NCBI RefSeq assembly: GCF_003056345.1
Contig: NZ_PYWB01000003.1
Coordinates: forward strand, 248,001-312,000
From: Devosia submarina
Lineage (GTDB): Bacteria; Pseudomonadota; Alphaproteobacteria; Rhizobiales; Devosiaceae
Length of the DNA stretch: 64,000 nt
Direction of reading: 5' to 3'
Made by a program: the position numbers and the translations under genes
The notes under the pieces: model-generated
Databases searched by the model: none
What the model saw: only the letters and a program-made list of their open reading frames with translations
Told to the model about the DNA's origin: nothing
Shown: piece after piece, positions 40,987 to 51,854 of the stretch
Layout of the letters: each line of letters begins with the position of its first letter
Position numbering within the stretch: the stretch's first letter is position 1

Positions 40987-43326
40987 ATGCCCGGTGAAAA
41001 CCATGATCTCGAGCGCCCCGCTGGAGGCGCCATCACCAGCCAGTTCCGGCGGAACCAGGCCCCTGATTACCTGAGCGGTCTTAACGCCGAGCAGCGCGAC
41101 GCGGTGGAATCCATCGAAGGTCCATTGCTGGTGCTGGCGGGTGCCGGCACGGGCAAGACGCGCGTGCTGACGACCCGCATTGCCCACATCATCAATACCA
41201 ACCGCGCCTGGCCTTCGCAGATCCTGTCGGTGACCTTTACCAACAAGGCCGCTCGCGAGATGAAGGAGCGCATCGAACGGCTGGTGCCGCGGCTTGAATC
41301 CATGCCTTGGATGGGCACGTTCCACTCCATTGGGGCGCGCATCTTGCGGGCCCATGCGGGGCTGGTGGGCCTCACCTCGTCCTTTACGATCCTTGATACG
41401 GACGATCAGATCCGCCTGATCAAACAATTGCTGGAAGCCGACAATATCGATGAAAAGCGCTGGCCGGCCAAGCTTTTTGCCTCGATGCTGGATGGCTGGA
41501 AGAACAAGGGACTCTTGCCCAAGGACGTCTCTCCGGCCGATAGCGGCAGCTATGCCAATGGACGTGGTGCAAAGCTTTATGCCGATTATCAGGCACGGCT
41601 CAAATCGCTGAACGCTGCCGATTTCGGTGATCTGCTGCTCGAATGCATCCGGCTGTTCAAGGAGAACCCGGACGTTCTGGCGGAATATCACCGTAAGTTC
41701 CGCTACATGCTGGTGGACGAATACCAGGACAGCAATGTCGCCCAATACCTTTGGCTGCGGCTGCTGGCGCAGGGAAAACCGGCGAGCGAAGCCAATATCT
41801 GCGTCGTGGGCGATGATGACCAATCCATCTATGGCTGGCGCGGCGCCGAGGTGGACAATATCCTGCGCTTCGAAAAGGATTTCCCGGGCGCCAAGGTGAT
41901 CAAGCTCGAGCGCAATTACCGCTCGACATCCAACATTCTCAAGGCTGCTTCGAATCTTATCGCCTTCAACGAAAGCCGGCTGGGCAAGACGTTGCAGACC
42001 GATGTGGGGGATCGGGGGGAGCCGGTTTCCGTTACCCAGGTTTGGGATTCCGAAGAGGAAGCCCGCAGCGTCGGCGAAGAGATCGAGCAGTTCCAGCGCC
42101 AGGGCGAAAGCCTTAATTCCATGGCGATCTTGGTGCGCGCCTCGTTCCAGATGCGCGAGTTTGAAGAGCGCTTCATCACGCTGGGGCTGAATTACCGGGT
42201 GATCGGCGGCCCACGCTTTTATGAGCGCAAGGAAATCCGCGACGCCATCGCCTATCTGCGCCTTGTGGCACAGCCTGCCGACGACCTGGCCCTAGGACGG
42301 ATCATCAATACGCCCAAGCGCGGGATCGGCGATTCGACAGTCCAGCTGCTTTATAGCGCCGCGCGGGCTGCCGACGTGCCTATGCTTTCGGCCATTCGCA
42401 TGCTGGTGGAAACCGAGGAACTCAAGCCCAAGCAGCGCACGACCTTGCGGGGTCTGGTGGCGCAGTTCGATAACTGGGCCATGCGCGCCGAAACCCTGAA
42501 GCCGTTCGAGCTCGTGGAACAGATCCTGGAGGAAAGCGGCTATACGGACATGCTGAGCGCCGACAAATCGGCAGAGTCCGAAGGGCGCAAGGAAAACCTC
42601 AAGGAACTGAGCCGTTCCATGGAGGAGTTCGACACGCTGGGTGGTTTCCTCGAGCACATTTCGCTGGTGATGGACCGCGACAGCACCGACGCCGCTGATG
42701 CCATTACCATCATGACCCTCCATGGCGCCAAGGGTCTGGAATTCGATACGGTGTTCCTGCCCGGTTGGGAGGAAGGGACTTTCCCCAGCCAACGCTCGAT
42801 GGACGAAAGCGGCCGCGCGGGGCTCGAGGAAGAGCGGCGGCTGGCCTATGTCGGGATCACCCGGGGGCGCAAGCGCGTCCGAATTTCGGCGGCACAGAAC
42901 CGGCGCATCCACGGGCTCTGGCAATCGGCCATTCCCTCGCGGTTCCTCGATGAATTGCCGGCTGATGCGGTGGAGGTGAAGGATACTGGCTCCTCCTATG
43001 GCGGCTATGGCTATGGTGGCGGGGCGACCTCGCGGTTCAACAAGGCCGACCCGTTTGAAAGCGTCTACCAGACGCCGGGCTGGCAGCGCGCACGGGCACA
43101 GCAATCAACGCGCAAGGGCGGCGGGCCCCTGACCATAGAGGGCGATCTGGTCGCCCGCTCGGTGGATCTGGGCAGCGACCGTTCGGCTTTTGGCAAGGGG
43201 GAGCGGGTGTTTCATCTCAAATTTGGCTATGGCGACATTGCCGAGATCGAGGGCAACAAGCTGACCATTGATTTCGAAAAAGCCGGGCGCAAGAAGGTGT
43301 TGGAGAGTTTTATTACCAAGGGGTGA
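40987..43326 (+). CDS. uvrD: UvrD/PcrA-type DNA helicase (superfamily 1)
   Basis: A 779-residue 3'-5' helicase for nucleotide excision and mismatch repair. Motifs: Q motif with LNAEQRDAV, Walker A AGAGTGKTR (51-59), motif Ia TFTNKAAREMKERI, motif II LVDEYQDSN, motif III GDDDQSIYGWRGA, motif IV NYRS, motif V TLHGAKGLEFDTVFLPGWEEG, motif VI EERRLAYVGITRGRKRVRIS. The C-terminal part has a Gly/Tyr-rich linker and a terminal barrel (VFHLKFGYGDIAEIEGNKLTIDFEKAGRKKVLESFI), the typical RNA-polymerase-binding domain of PcrA/UvrD. The ATG follows AAAGG at seven bases. Confidence 0.96.
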   Translation: MPGENHDLERPAGGAITSQFRRNQAPDYLSGLNAEQRDAVESIEGPLLVLAGAGTGKTRVLTTRIAHIINTNRAWPSQILSVTFTNKAAREMKERIERLVPRLESMPWMGTFHSIGARILRAHAGLVGLTSSFTILDTDDQIRLIKQLLEADNIDEKRWPAKLFASMLDGWKNKGLLPKDVSPADSGSYANGRGAKLYADYQARLKSLNAADFGDLLLECIRLFKENPDVLAEYHRKFRYMLVDEYQDSNVAQYLWLRLLAQGKPASEANICVVGDDDQSIYGWRGAEVDNILRFEKDFPGAKVIKLERNYRSTSNILKAASNLIAFNESRLGKTLQTDVGDRGEPVSVTQVWDSEEEARSVGEEIEQFQRQGESLNSMAILVRASFQMREFEERFITLGLNYRVIGGPRFYERKEIRDAIAYLRLVAQPADDLALGRIINTPKRGIGDSTVQLLYSAARAADVPMLSAIRMLVETEELKPKQRTTLRGLVAQFDNWAMRAETLKPFELVEQILEESGYTDMLSADKSAESEGRKENLKELSRSMEEFDTLGGFLEHISLVMDRDSTDAADAITIMTLHGAKGLEFDTVFLPGWEEGTFPSQRSMDESGRAGLEEERRLAYVGITRGRKRVRISAAQNRRIHGLWQSAIPSRFLDELPADAVEVKDTGSSYGGYGYGGGATSRFNKADPFESVYQTPGWQRARAQQSTRKGGGPLTIEGDLVARSVDLGSDRSAFGKGERVFHLKFGYGDIAEIEGNKLTIDFEKAGRKKVLESFITKG

Positions 43327-43416
43327 GTGCTTCTGGGCATTTTGGCTTTTCCAAGTTTTGGCTCCTGACGGATCAGCCTTCGGACATGCCGACCTGCGAA
43401 GGTCCGCAATCCCCAT

Positions 43417-43512
43417 CCGCTCGTCACCCTCGGGCTTGACCCGAGGGGTCTGTACTGAAAACGTGTGCCGCAAGTGCAGACCCCTCGGGTCAAGCCCGAG
43501 GGTGACGAGCGG
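43417..43512. repeat. 36-bp perfect inverted repeat (palindromic intergenic element)
   Basis: The arms 43417-43452 and 43477-43512 are exact reverse complements of 36 bases each, separated by 24 bases. The core is GTCACCCTCGGGCTTGACCC. It lies between the uvrD stop and the YbjQ gene. A shorter relative is at 58868-58900. Such palindromes are interspersed in many alphaproteobacterial genomes. Confidence 0.9.
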
Positions 43513-43574
43513 AGTATAACAGGTGACCGATCCCGCTCGCTAACCGTCTGGCTTCCAACAAGAGAGCACATCGC

Positions 43575-43892
43575 ATGATCATTTCCACGACCCCGACACT
43601 CGAAGGCCGCCCTATCCGCGAATATCTTGGGCTCGTCACCGGCGAGGTGATTGTGGGCGCCAATATCTTCAAGGATCTGTTTGCCGGCATTCGCGACATT
43701 GTGGGCGGCCGGGCGGGTGCCTATGAGGGTGCGCTACGCGATGCACGCCGGCAAGCCTATGAAGAACTCAGCTATGAAGCCGAGCGCATGGGGGCCGATG
43801 CGGTTGTTGCGGTTGATCTCGATTATGAAGTGGTGGGGCAGAACGGCTCCATGCTGATGGTGTCCATTACCGGGACGGCTGTGCGGCTTTAG
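43575..43892 (+). CDS. YbjQ-family (DUF74) putative heavy-metal-binding protein
   Basis: A 105-residue protein. [54 protein letters not shown] carries the family hallmarks (VxGExVxGANIFKD...RDIxGGRxxxYE), then [32 protein letters not shown]. YbjQ proteins form pentamers and their function is unknown despite the heavy-metal label. It is a single gene bracketed by repeats. Confidence 0.93.
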   Translation: MIISTTPTLEGRPIREYLGLVTGEVIVGANIFKDLFAGIRDIVGGRAGAYEGALRDARRQAYEELSYEAERMGADAVVAVDLDYEVVGQNGSMLMVSITGTAVRL

Positions 43893-43925
43893 GCTTTTTG
43901 TCGTGGAGCTATGCCTCCATTCGCT

Positions 43926-44057
43926 CACCCCGGGTCGAGCCCGGGGCAGGCTCTGGTGGTTCGACAGGCTCACCATGAGGTTCCTCTTCCTTTGCGGCTG
44001 TCCGGCCGTGGTGCTTTTCTCCTCTGGCTCAATAGACCTCAGGCTCACCATGAGGTT
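43926..44057. repeat. Intergenic cluster of short repeats upstream of prmA
   Basis: Contains the palindrome CACCCCGGGTCGAGCCCGGG (43926 on) and two direct copies of CAGGCTCACCATGAGGTT (43965-43982 and 44040-44057). The first is preceded by TTCGA. Related sequence (TTCGACAGGCTCAGGATGAGG) recurs at 51682-51702. Nothing here looks coding. Confidence 0.6.
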
Positions 44058-44162
44058 TCCTGTGCGCCAGCAATTTACCTGCCCTCGTTCGGGCGGGGAT
44101 AAGTTTGATTGACGAAGGCGAAGGCTTGGCGCAAGGAGGCGGCAAACACAGGGAAAAGCGCC

Positions 44163-45035
44163 ATGGCCGTTGATCAGATCTCATCCGAAATGCTGAGCAA
44201 GGACGAGGCTTATGCCTTGGTCGATGCCGTGATGGAGCGGGACGATCTGGCCCTGACGGCTTCGGCGCATGAGGATGAAGAGACCGGCCTCTGGGTGTTT
44301 GAAGCCGGTTGCGAAAGCCCGGCGCAGGTCGAGCCTTTTGCCGATCTGGCGCGGCAAGCCATTGGGCGGGAAGTGCAATTCAGCGTCGAGCCGCTGGACC
44401 CCGAGGTCAACTGGGTGGCCAAGTCGCTGGAAGGCCTGGCGCCGGTGATCGCCGGGGGCTTTTATGTCTATGGCAGCCACGAAAGCGGACCCATTCCGGC
44501 AGGGCTGACGCCGATGAAAATCGATGCGGCTCAAGCCTTTGGCACGGGACACCACGAAACAACCACAGGGTGTTTGGAAGCCATCAACATCCTTCTGAAA
44601 CGCACCAGACCGCGGCGGATGATTGATGTGGGCACGGGAACGGGCGTGCTGGCAATTGCCCTCGCCAAACGGACGCGCATGCCCGTTATTGCCAGCGATA
44701 TCGACCCGATTTCGGTGACGACCACGCAGGAGAATGCCAGCCAGAACGGGGTTGGCAAGCTCATCATTGCAGTTGAGGCGACAGGGCTAACCCACCCAAC
44801 CATCACGCAAAACGGGCCTTATGATTTGATCGTCGCCAATATTTTAGCTGGTCCCCTGATGGCGCTGGCCCCGGCTGTCGGCCGCGCAGCGCAAAAGGGC
44901 GCGACTATTATCCTGTCTGGGATTTTGGAGCATCAGGCGCGCGGCGTGATCAATGCCTATCAACGCCAGGGCATGACCTTGCGGCAGAAATTGCAGCGCA
45001 AAGATTGGACCACGCTGATGCTCGAAATGCGCTAG
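44163..45035 (+). CDS. prmA: Ribosomal protein L11 methyltransferase
   Basis: Trimethylates lysines and the N-terminus of ribosomal protein L11 using S-adenosylmethionine. The 290-residue protein has the substrate-binding domain, a VNWVAKSLEGLAPV linker, and the SAM fold with DAAQAFGTGHHETTTGCLE, MIDVGTGTGVLAIALAK, ASDIDPISV and the NPPY-like motif VVANILAGPL (here IVANILAGPL). I start it at the ATG at 44163, where it aligns with the usual alphaproteobacterial N-terminus; a TTG at 44109 in the same frame would add 18 basic residues and cannot be excluded. Confidence 0.92.
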   Translation: MAVDQISSEMLSKDEAYALVDAVMERDDLALTASAHEDEETGLWVFEAGCESPAQVEPFADLARQAIGREVQFSVEPLDPEVNWVAKSLEGLAPVIAGGFYVYGSHESGPIPAGLTPMKIDAAQAFGTGHHETTTGCLEAINILLKRTRPRRMIDVGTGTGVLAIALAKRTRMPVIASDIDPISVTTTQENASQNGVGKLIIAVEATGLTHPTITQNGPYDLIVANILAGPLMALAPAVGRAAQKGATIILSGILEHQARGVINAYQRQGMTLRQKLQRKDWTTLMLEMR

Positions 45036-45121
45036 CATTGCGATTAGCACAAGCGCGTTCGGGTTAGCAGACTGTTATCGTTTAACCCCGCCTATGGCGC
45101 CGGCGGCACTGTTTGGCTAAA

Positions 45122-45151
45122 GAAAAATCCCCGGAGCCAGGCTTCGGGGAT
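45122..45151 (-). terminator. Intrinsic terminator of the small gene at 45190-45321
   Basis: On the minus strand ATCCCCG and CGGGGAT form a stem around an 11-base loop and are followed by TTTTTC. It starts 39 bases beyond the stop of the small gene and has no other gene to serve. Confidence 0.75.
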
Positions 45152-45189
45152 CTCTACATCGGGATCGTCAGCTATGAAAAACAGCGGCC

Positions 45190-45321
45190 TCAAGGGCGCT
45201 TGGTGAATGCGCCGATCAGCTGATGCTGCATGCGATAGCTGACCTGGCGGGTCGATTCGCGGCCACGGGCGTCGATAACCGACCCCAATGCCTTGCGAAA
45301 ATCGTTTCTGCTCTCGGTCAT
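45190..45321 (-). CDS. Small basic protein, 43 residues
   Basis: Reads MTESRNDFRKALGSVIDARG and continues to a basic end (GAFTKRP). The ATG at 45321 has GGAG six bases before it; another in-frame ATG lies 12 bases upstream. It has its own downstream terminator. It is charged and probably helical, without a membrane segment. I do not recognise a family. It shares the size, basic character and orientation of the next gene (45442-45576). Confidence 0.6.
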   Translation of the reverse strand: MTESRNDFRKALGSVIDARGRESTRQVSYRMQHQLIGAFTKRP

Positions 45322-45441
45322 CTCAGTCTCCATGCACGTCTAGAACGGTTAGTGCCCCCGTTGCGCTCTAGATAGGCCACCGAGCAGGGTTTGATTAGAG
45401 GCTCAATCGGCAAGCCAGCCCTGCAAGACTCGCAAGCCGTA

Positions 45442-45576
45442 TTAGCGCTTTGTTAATGTGCTGTTTGCGCGGCCATAGCTGCGCTCAAAACGCTCCACAT
45501 AAAGCCGGGCCTGGCGCTCGCGACCGGCGATCAATGCGGCAAATGCCCGTGCTGCCAAATTCTTGCGATCCGCCAT
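45442..45576 (-). CDS. Small basic protein, 44 residues
   Basis: Reads MADRKNLAARAFAALIAGRE and ends with an Arg/Lys-rich segment (YGRANSTLTKR). The ATG is preceded by AAGGAG at seven bases, the strongest ribosome site in this gap, which makes a real gene likely. A longer reading from 45645 lacks a ribosome site. Rich in Arg and Ala, with an amphipathic helix (ARAFAALIAG). Function unknown. It is divergent from the aminopeptidase gene at 45690. Confidence 0.6.
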   Translation of the reverse strand: MADRKNLAARAFAALIAGRERQARLYVERFERSYGRANSTLTKR

Positions 45577-45689
45577 CTTCGCTCTCCTTGCTTCCACCGC
45601 TAAGATAGGGCGCCCCGCCCCTTTTTTGCAGAGGGCGTCGGGCACACCTCCTATGCCCTGCCTGCACGATCACCCGCCAAGAGTTGCCC

Positions 45690-47507
45690 ATGACCAAGAC
45701 CAATGTGCCCCCGTTTCAAAGCTTCGAGGAAAAGTCGGACAAGGCGCTGGTCGCGCCCCGGCTTGCCGCACTGCGCGAGGTGATGGCGAAAGCGGGCGTA
45801 GATGGGTTCCTGGTGCCCCGGGCCGACCGGCATCGCGGAGAATCGGTGCCCGCGAGCGAAGCGCGACTCGGCTGGTTGACGGGGTTTACCGGCTCGGCCG
45901 GCATGGCGCTGATCGGCCGCGAGCGAGCGGCCCTGTTTGTGGACAGCCGCTATACGCTGCAGGCGCCGACCCAGACCGATACGGCACTGGTGGAAATCGT
46001 CCAGACCGATCGGGGCGGCCTCAATGCTTTGGCAAAGGACCTGATCCCGGCGGGCGGCACCCTGGCTTATGATCCCTGGCTGCATACGCCGGGGGAAGTG
46101 CGAGAATTGGAGCAGCTGCTGAAGGGGCACGCAAACCTGGTGCCCAGCCAGAATCTGGTGGACCAGATCTGGACCGATCGACCCGGCGCGCCGGTGAGCC
46201 CGGTGGAATTTCTTGGCCACAACCGCGCTGGGCGGACGGCCCAGGACAAGATCGGCGAAATCCAGCAGGTGCTGGCAGCGGAGGGTGCCCATGCAAGCGT
46301 GCTGACCCTGCCTGAATCGATCTGCTGGCTATTCAACATGCGCGGCCGCGATGTGCCCAACACCCCGTTCGTGTTGGGCTTTGCCCTTGTTCCGACCGAT
46401 GGGCAGCCGACCCTTTACCTCGACCCGGCCAAGATCACGGACGAGATCCGCACGAGCTTGACCGGAATTGCAGCGATCGCCAGCAGCGAGGATCTGCTTG
46501 CCGATCTGCGCCAGCTTGGTGCCGAGGACAAGGCCGTGCTGATCGATCCGGCATCGGTACCCCAGGCAATTGCCACGAGTTTGAAGTCAGCCGGGGCGAC
46601 GTTGATCGAAAAACGCGATCCCGTGCTCCTGCCCAAATCGCGCAAGAACGCAGCGGAACTGGCGGGAATGCGGGAGGCGCATAGGCTCGATGGCGTGGCG
46701 CTGGCGAAGTTCCTCCACTGGTTCGACAGCAATGCGCCGGAGGGCACGCTCACCGAGATCGACATCGTTTCGGCGCTGGAGGGATTCCGGCGCGACGAGG
46801 AAAGCTGCGTCGATGCGAGCTTCGATACAATTTCGGGTTCGGGGCCCAATGGGGCGATCGTTCATTACCGCGTGACCAATGGGACCAACCGCCGGCTGGC
46901 TCCCGGCGAGATCATGCTGGTGGACAGCGGGGCGCAGTATTTGTCCGGCACGACCGACATCACCCGCACCATGGCAAGCGGGCCGGCAACCGCCGAGCAG
47001 CGCGACCGCTTCACCCGCGTGCTCAAGGGCATGATCGCCATTTCCATGGCGCGGTTCCCCAGGGGAACGAGCGGGGCGCAGATCGACATCCTGGCGCGCC
47101 AGTTTCTGTGGCAGGACGGGGTGACCTATAATCACGGGACCGGGCATGGCGTGGGCGCTTTTCTGGGCGTGCACGAAGGGCCGGTCGGCATCTCCTCGCG
47201 CTACACGACGCCGTTCGAGGTGGGCAATGTCGTTTCCAACGAGCCGGGCTACTACAAGGAGGGCGAATACGGCATCCGCATCGAGAACCTGATCACGGTT
47301 GTGGAGAGCGGAAAGTTCGAAAACTTCCTGGAGTTCGAAACGCTGACCCTGGCGCCAATCGACCGTCGGCTGATAGCGGCCGAGATGCTGAGTGCGCAGG
47401 AGCGCGCCTGGCTGGATGCCTATCATCAGCGGGTCTGGACGGAGATCGGGCCGCTGGTGAGTGGGGAGGTGCGAACCTGGCTAGAGGAGGCGACGCGAGC
47501 GATCTGA
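45690..47507 (+). CDS. Xaa-Pro aminopeptidase (aminopeptidase P, M24B)
   Basis: Removes N-terminal residues preceding proline. The 605-residue length, three-domain layout and two creatinase-like N-terminal domains (TGFTGSAGMALIGRERAALFVDSRYTLQA, FNMRGRDVPNTPFVLGFALV) are those of the eukaryote-like long AMPP. The dinuclear metal site is intact: D in VDSGAQY, D in GTTDITRT, H in NHGTGHGVG, E in SNEPGYY and E in IRIENLI. The frame also opens at a TTG at 45684, two codons earlier. A terminator follows. Confidence 0.95.
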   Translation: MTKTNVPPFQSFEEKSDKALVAPRLAALREVMAKAGVDGFLVPRADRHRGESVPASEARLGWLTGFTGSAGMALIGRERAALFVDSRYTLQAPTQTDTALVEIVQTDRGGLNALAKDLIPAGGTLAYDPWLHTPGEVRELEQLLKGHANLVPSQNLVDQIWTDRPGAPVSPVEFLGHNRAGRTAQDKIGEIQQVLAAEGAHASVLTLPESICWLFNMRGRDVPNTPFVLGFALVPTDGQPTLYLDPAKITDEIRTSLTGIAAIASSEDLLADLRQLGAEDKAVLIDPASVPQAIATSLKSAGATLIEKRDPVLLPKSRKNAAELAGMREAHRLDGVALAKFLHWFDSNAPEGTLTEIDIVSALEGFRRDEESCVDASFDTISGSGPNGAIVHYRVTNGTNRRLAPGEIMLVDSGAQYLSGTTDITRTMASGPATAEQRDRFTRVLKGMIAISMARFPRGTSGAQIDILARQFLWQDGVTYNHGTGHGVGAFLGVHEGPVGISSRYTTPFEVGNVVSNEPGYYKEGEYGIRIENLITVVESGKFENFLEFETLTLAPIDRRLIAAEMLSAQERAWLDAYHQRVWTEIGPLVSGEVRTWLEEATRAI

Positions 47508-47508
47508 G

Positions 47509-47529
47509 CCGCCTTGGTAGGCGGGTTTT
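47509..47529 (+). terminator. Intrinsic terminator of the aminopeptidase gene
   Basis: CCGCC-TTGGTA-GGCGG followed by GTTTT, beginning two bases after the TGA stop. The stem is short, so efficiency is uncertain. Confidence 0.55.
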
Positions 47530-47575
47530 CCAGAAGCCCTCTCTGAAGCGGCAGCGTGGTGGTTAGCCCAAGCCC

Positions 47576-48034
47576 CTACTCCCCAGCCGCTTCGGCAAAG
47601 ATCTCGCTCAGGCGATAGGGATTGGCAGGGTTGGCGGAAACCACGTCGTCGATTTTCCAGCCGTCTACGTTGACCAGCTCATAAGTGAGGCTGCGCGGTT
47701 CGTCGAAATTGCGGAAGCTCACATCCACAATGGCTGTGTCGCCCTCGATCAGGGGCGCATCGATTTCAAAGTCGCTGATGCTGTAGTCCTGCCCGTCGAC
47801 GTAGGGGTCGAAGCTCAGCGCGCCCATCTCGCCTTCGGGCGTGATCTCGGCGTCGCCCTCGTAGAGGGCCTGCAGCGCGGCCGAGCGGAAGTGCGCGTCA
47901 TCCTCGGGAAATTCGCCATCGAGGTATGGCGCATAGAAAGCCTCAAGCAAGGCTTCCGGTGTGTCATAGGACTGGGCCGCGGCAAAGGCGGTGAGCGACA
48001 GGAAAAGGCCGGCAACAAGTGCAGCAAGGCGCAT
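47576..48034 (-). CDS. Exported DUF3828-like protein
   Basis: A 152-residue protein with a signal peptide (MRLAALVAGLFLSLTAFAAAQ). The mature part, TPEALLEAFYAPYLDGEFPEDDAHFRSAALQALYEGD and the end WKIDDVVSANPANPYRLSEIF, follows the DUF3828 layout. It is acidic. Function unknown. It sits 27 bases after the secreted 430-residue protein and 24 bases after that comes ligA on the same strand, so it may be read with them. Confidence 0.75.
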   Translation of the reverse strand: MRLAALVAGLFLSLTAFAAAQSYDTPEALLEAFYAPYLDGEFPEDDAHFRSAALQALYEGDAEITPEGEMGALSFDPYVDGQDYSISDFEIDAPLIEGDTAIVDVSFRNFDEPRSLTYELVNVDGWKIDDVVSANPANPYRLSEIFAEAAGE

Positions 48035-48061
48035 TAGCGACTCCGGAAAAAGCGTTACGTG

Positions 48062-49354
48062 TCAGTTGAACCAGAAGGCGTAGCCGAGCCAATTGGTGCC
48101 AAGCACCTCATTGGCCTGCGAAAAAGCCGCGGCATCGGCAATCGGGCCATCCTTGAGATAGGGCAGCGCGCCCGACCCAGTCAGGATCATGACAAGGTCC
48201 GTTTCGGTAGCTGTCTCGAAATAATGCTTGAGATCAAAGCCCTGCCGGAAGCGCCAATGGGGCACGAGCAACTCGCCCGCGAGCACCTGGTCAACAGTTT
48301 CCAGCGTGGCGAGCCAGGCATCAACCACCGGCTGGGTCACAGGCATATCGGGCGCGAGCGACGTCTGCCGTGGCGATGGCACGAGTTCCCGATTGTCATC
48401 GGTTTCGGCCAGGATCAGCTCCCAATTGCGGCGCGATAGCCTTGTGATTTCCCGGAGCCGATCGAGCACTCCAGCAAGGCGCGCCGGCTCGGTGACAGGA
48501 AAATCGAGCGTGTGAATGGCAGCGATGAAATCGGCGATGTTGGTATCGCTCTCGGGGTCCATGAGCAGCGTGCCGCCGCGCGAATAGTTTTCCATCGGCA
48601 GCCCGGCCTTTGGGAAGACGCGATGCAGAAAGGCGCCGAAAAACCCGGAGAAATCATGCGCCAGCACGAGATCGACAGGTGCGGCGGTGATCTGCATATA
48701 GCCGGCAAACCAGATGGCATCGGCGCGATCGAACCCGATGGTGAATCGTGTTGTGGCAGCCTGGTCGCGCTTAGTCTTCGTCTTGTTGCCAGGCGGCGGC
48801 GCATCCGGGGCGGGAATGTCATCAGATTCCCACAAGCCGCCGAGCAAGGCCCCAAGGTTTTCGCCTTCCCCGGCCGTGCCGTCACCATCAAGATCGAGCC
48901 GCACCCGCATGGGTTCGAGCGAGACGACATAGTCGCCGCCGTTGCCAGCACGCTCGAAGCTGAGCCGCGCCTGGTCTACATCGGCGAGGAAATCGCCAAG
49001 CAGACTGCGCAATCCCGTGTAGCTTAGCGGCTCGGGGTTGGGATTGGCTGGGGCGGTGTCGAAACCATCCTCGATCCCGAACAGCAGGGCTGCGGGCGCC
49101 GTGCCTGGGACTGTGGCGCCGTGGCGGTAAAGATCCTGCGCGAGCCCCTCATAGGCGGTGACGAGCTGGATGATGCCGCGGGCAAAGCATGCCTCGGCAT
49201 CGTTGCGCGAACACCCTTCGGTTGCAGCAGCGAGTCCCTGCGCCGCTGTGCCGGCATAAAGGTGGTCGGCAAGGGCATCCGCGGCTTCGCCGCCAAGGGC
49301 GATCGCCGGAAAGAGCAGAGGCACCAGCGCCGCAACAGCCAATCCTAGCCTCAT
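48062..49354 (-). CDS. Uncharacterised secreted protein with a calcium-loop-like motif
   Basis: A 430-residue protein with a signal peptide (MRLGLAVAALVPLLFPAIALGG). I do not recognise a domain. At residues 154-165 the sequence DLDGDGTAGEGE fits the EF-hand/dockerin calcium loop (DxDxDG and E at position 12), with a second acidic stretch near SDDIPAPDAPPP. The C-terminal half has aromatic motifs such as FSGFFGAFLHRVFP and WRFRQGFDLKHYF. One cysteine pair (GCSRNDAEACF) lies near residue 50. It lies 24 bases downstream of ligA, which may place it in the same operon. Function unknown. Confidence 0.7.
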   Translation of the reverse strand: MRLGLAVAALVPLLFPAIALGGEAADALADHLYAGTAAQGLAAATEGCSRNDAEACFARGIIQLVTAYEGLAQDLYRHGATVPGTAPAALLFGIEDGFDTAPANPNPEPLSYTGLRSLLGDFLADVDQARLSFERAGNGGDYVVSLEPMRVRLDLDGDGTAGEGENLGALLGGLWESDDIPAPDAPPPGNKTKTKRDQAATTRFTIGFDRADAIWFAGYMQITAAPVDLVLAHDFSGFFGAFLHRVFPKAGLPMENYSRGGTLLMDPESDTNIADFIAAIHTLDFPVTEPARLAGVLDRLREITRLSRRNWELILAETDDNRELVPSPRQTSLAPDMPVTQPVVDAWLATLETVDQVLAGELLVPHWRFRQGFDLKHYFETATETDLVMILTGSGALPYLKDGPIADAAAFSQANEVLGTNWLGYAFWFN

Positions 49355-49378
49355 CGCCTGTCTCCTCGTGACTGGCCC

Positions 49379-51706
<2,328 letters not shown>

Positions 51707-51739
51707 CTGCGAAATGGTTTCTAGCCGGCAAAGGCGAGT

Positions 51740-51852
51740 ACCCCCACCTAACCTCCCCCTGGAAGGGGGAGGAACCAGCCTGTAGCCGAACTACCACCCC
51801 GCCCCAAACGCAATCTGTCCCTCCCCCTATCAGGGGGAGGTTGGGTGGGGGT
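51740..51852. repeat. Second palindromic element with CCCTCCCCC core
   Basis: ACCCCCACCTAACCTCCCCC (51740-51760) and the near-complement AGGGGGAGGTTGGGTGGGGG (51831-51851) match at 20 of 21 bases and flank GC-rich sequence with inner hairpins. Elements with this core are dispersed in other alphaproteobacterial genomes. Confidence 0.65.
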
Positions 51853-51854
51853 CC

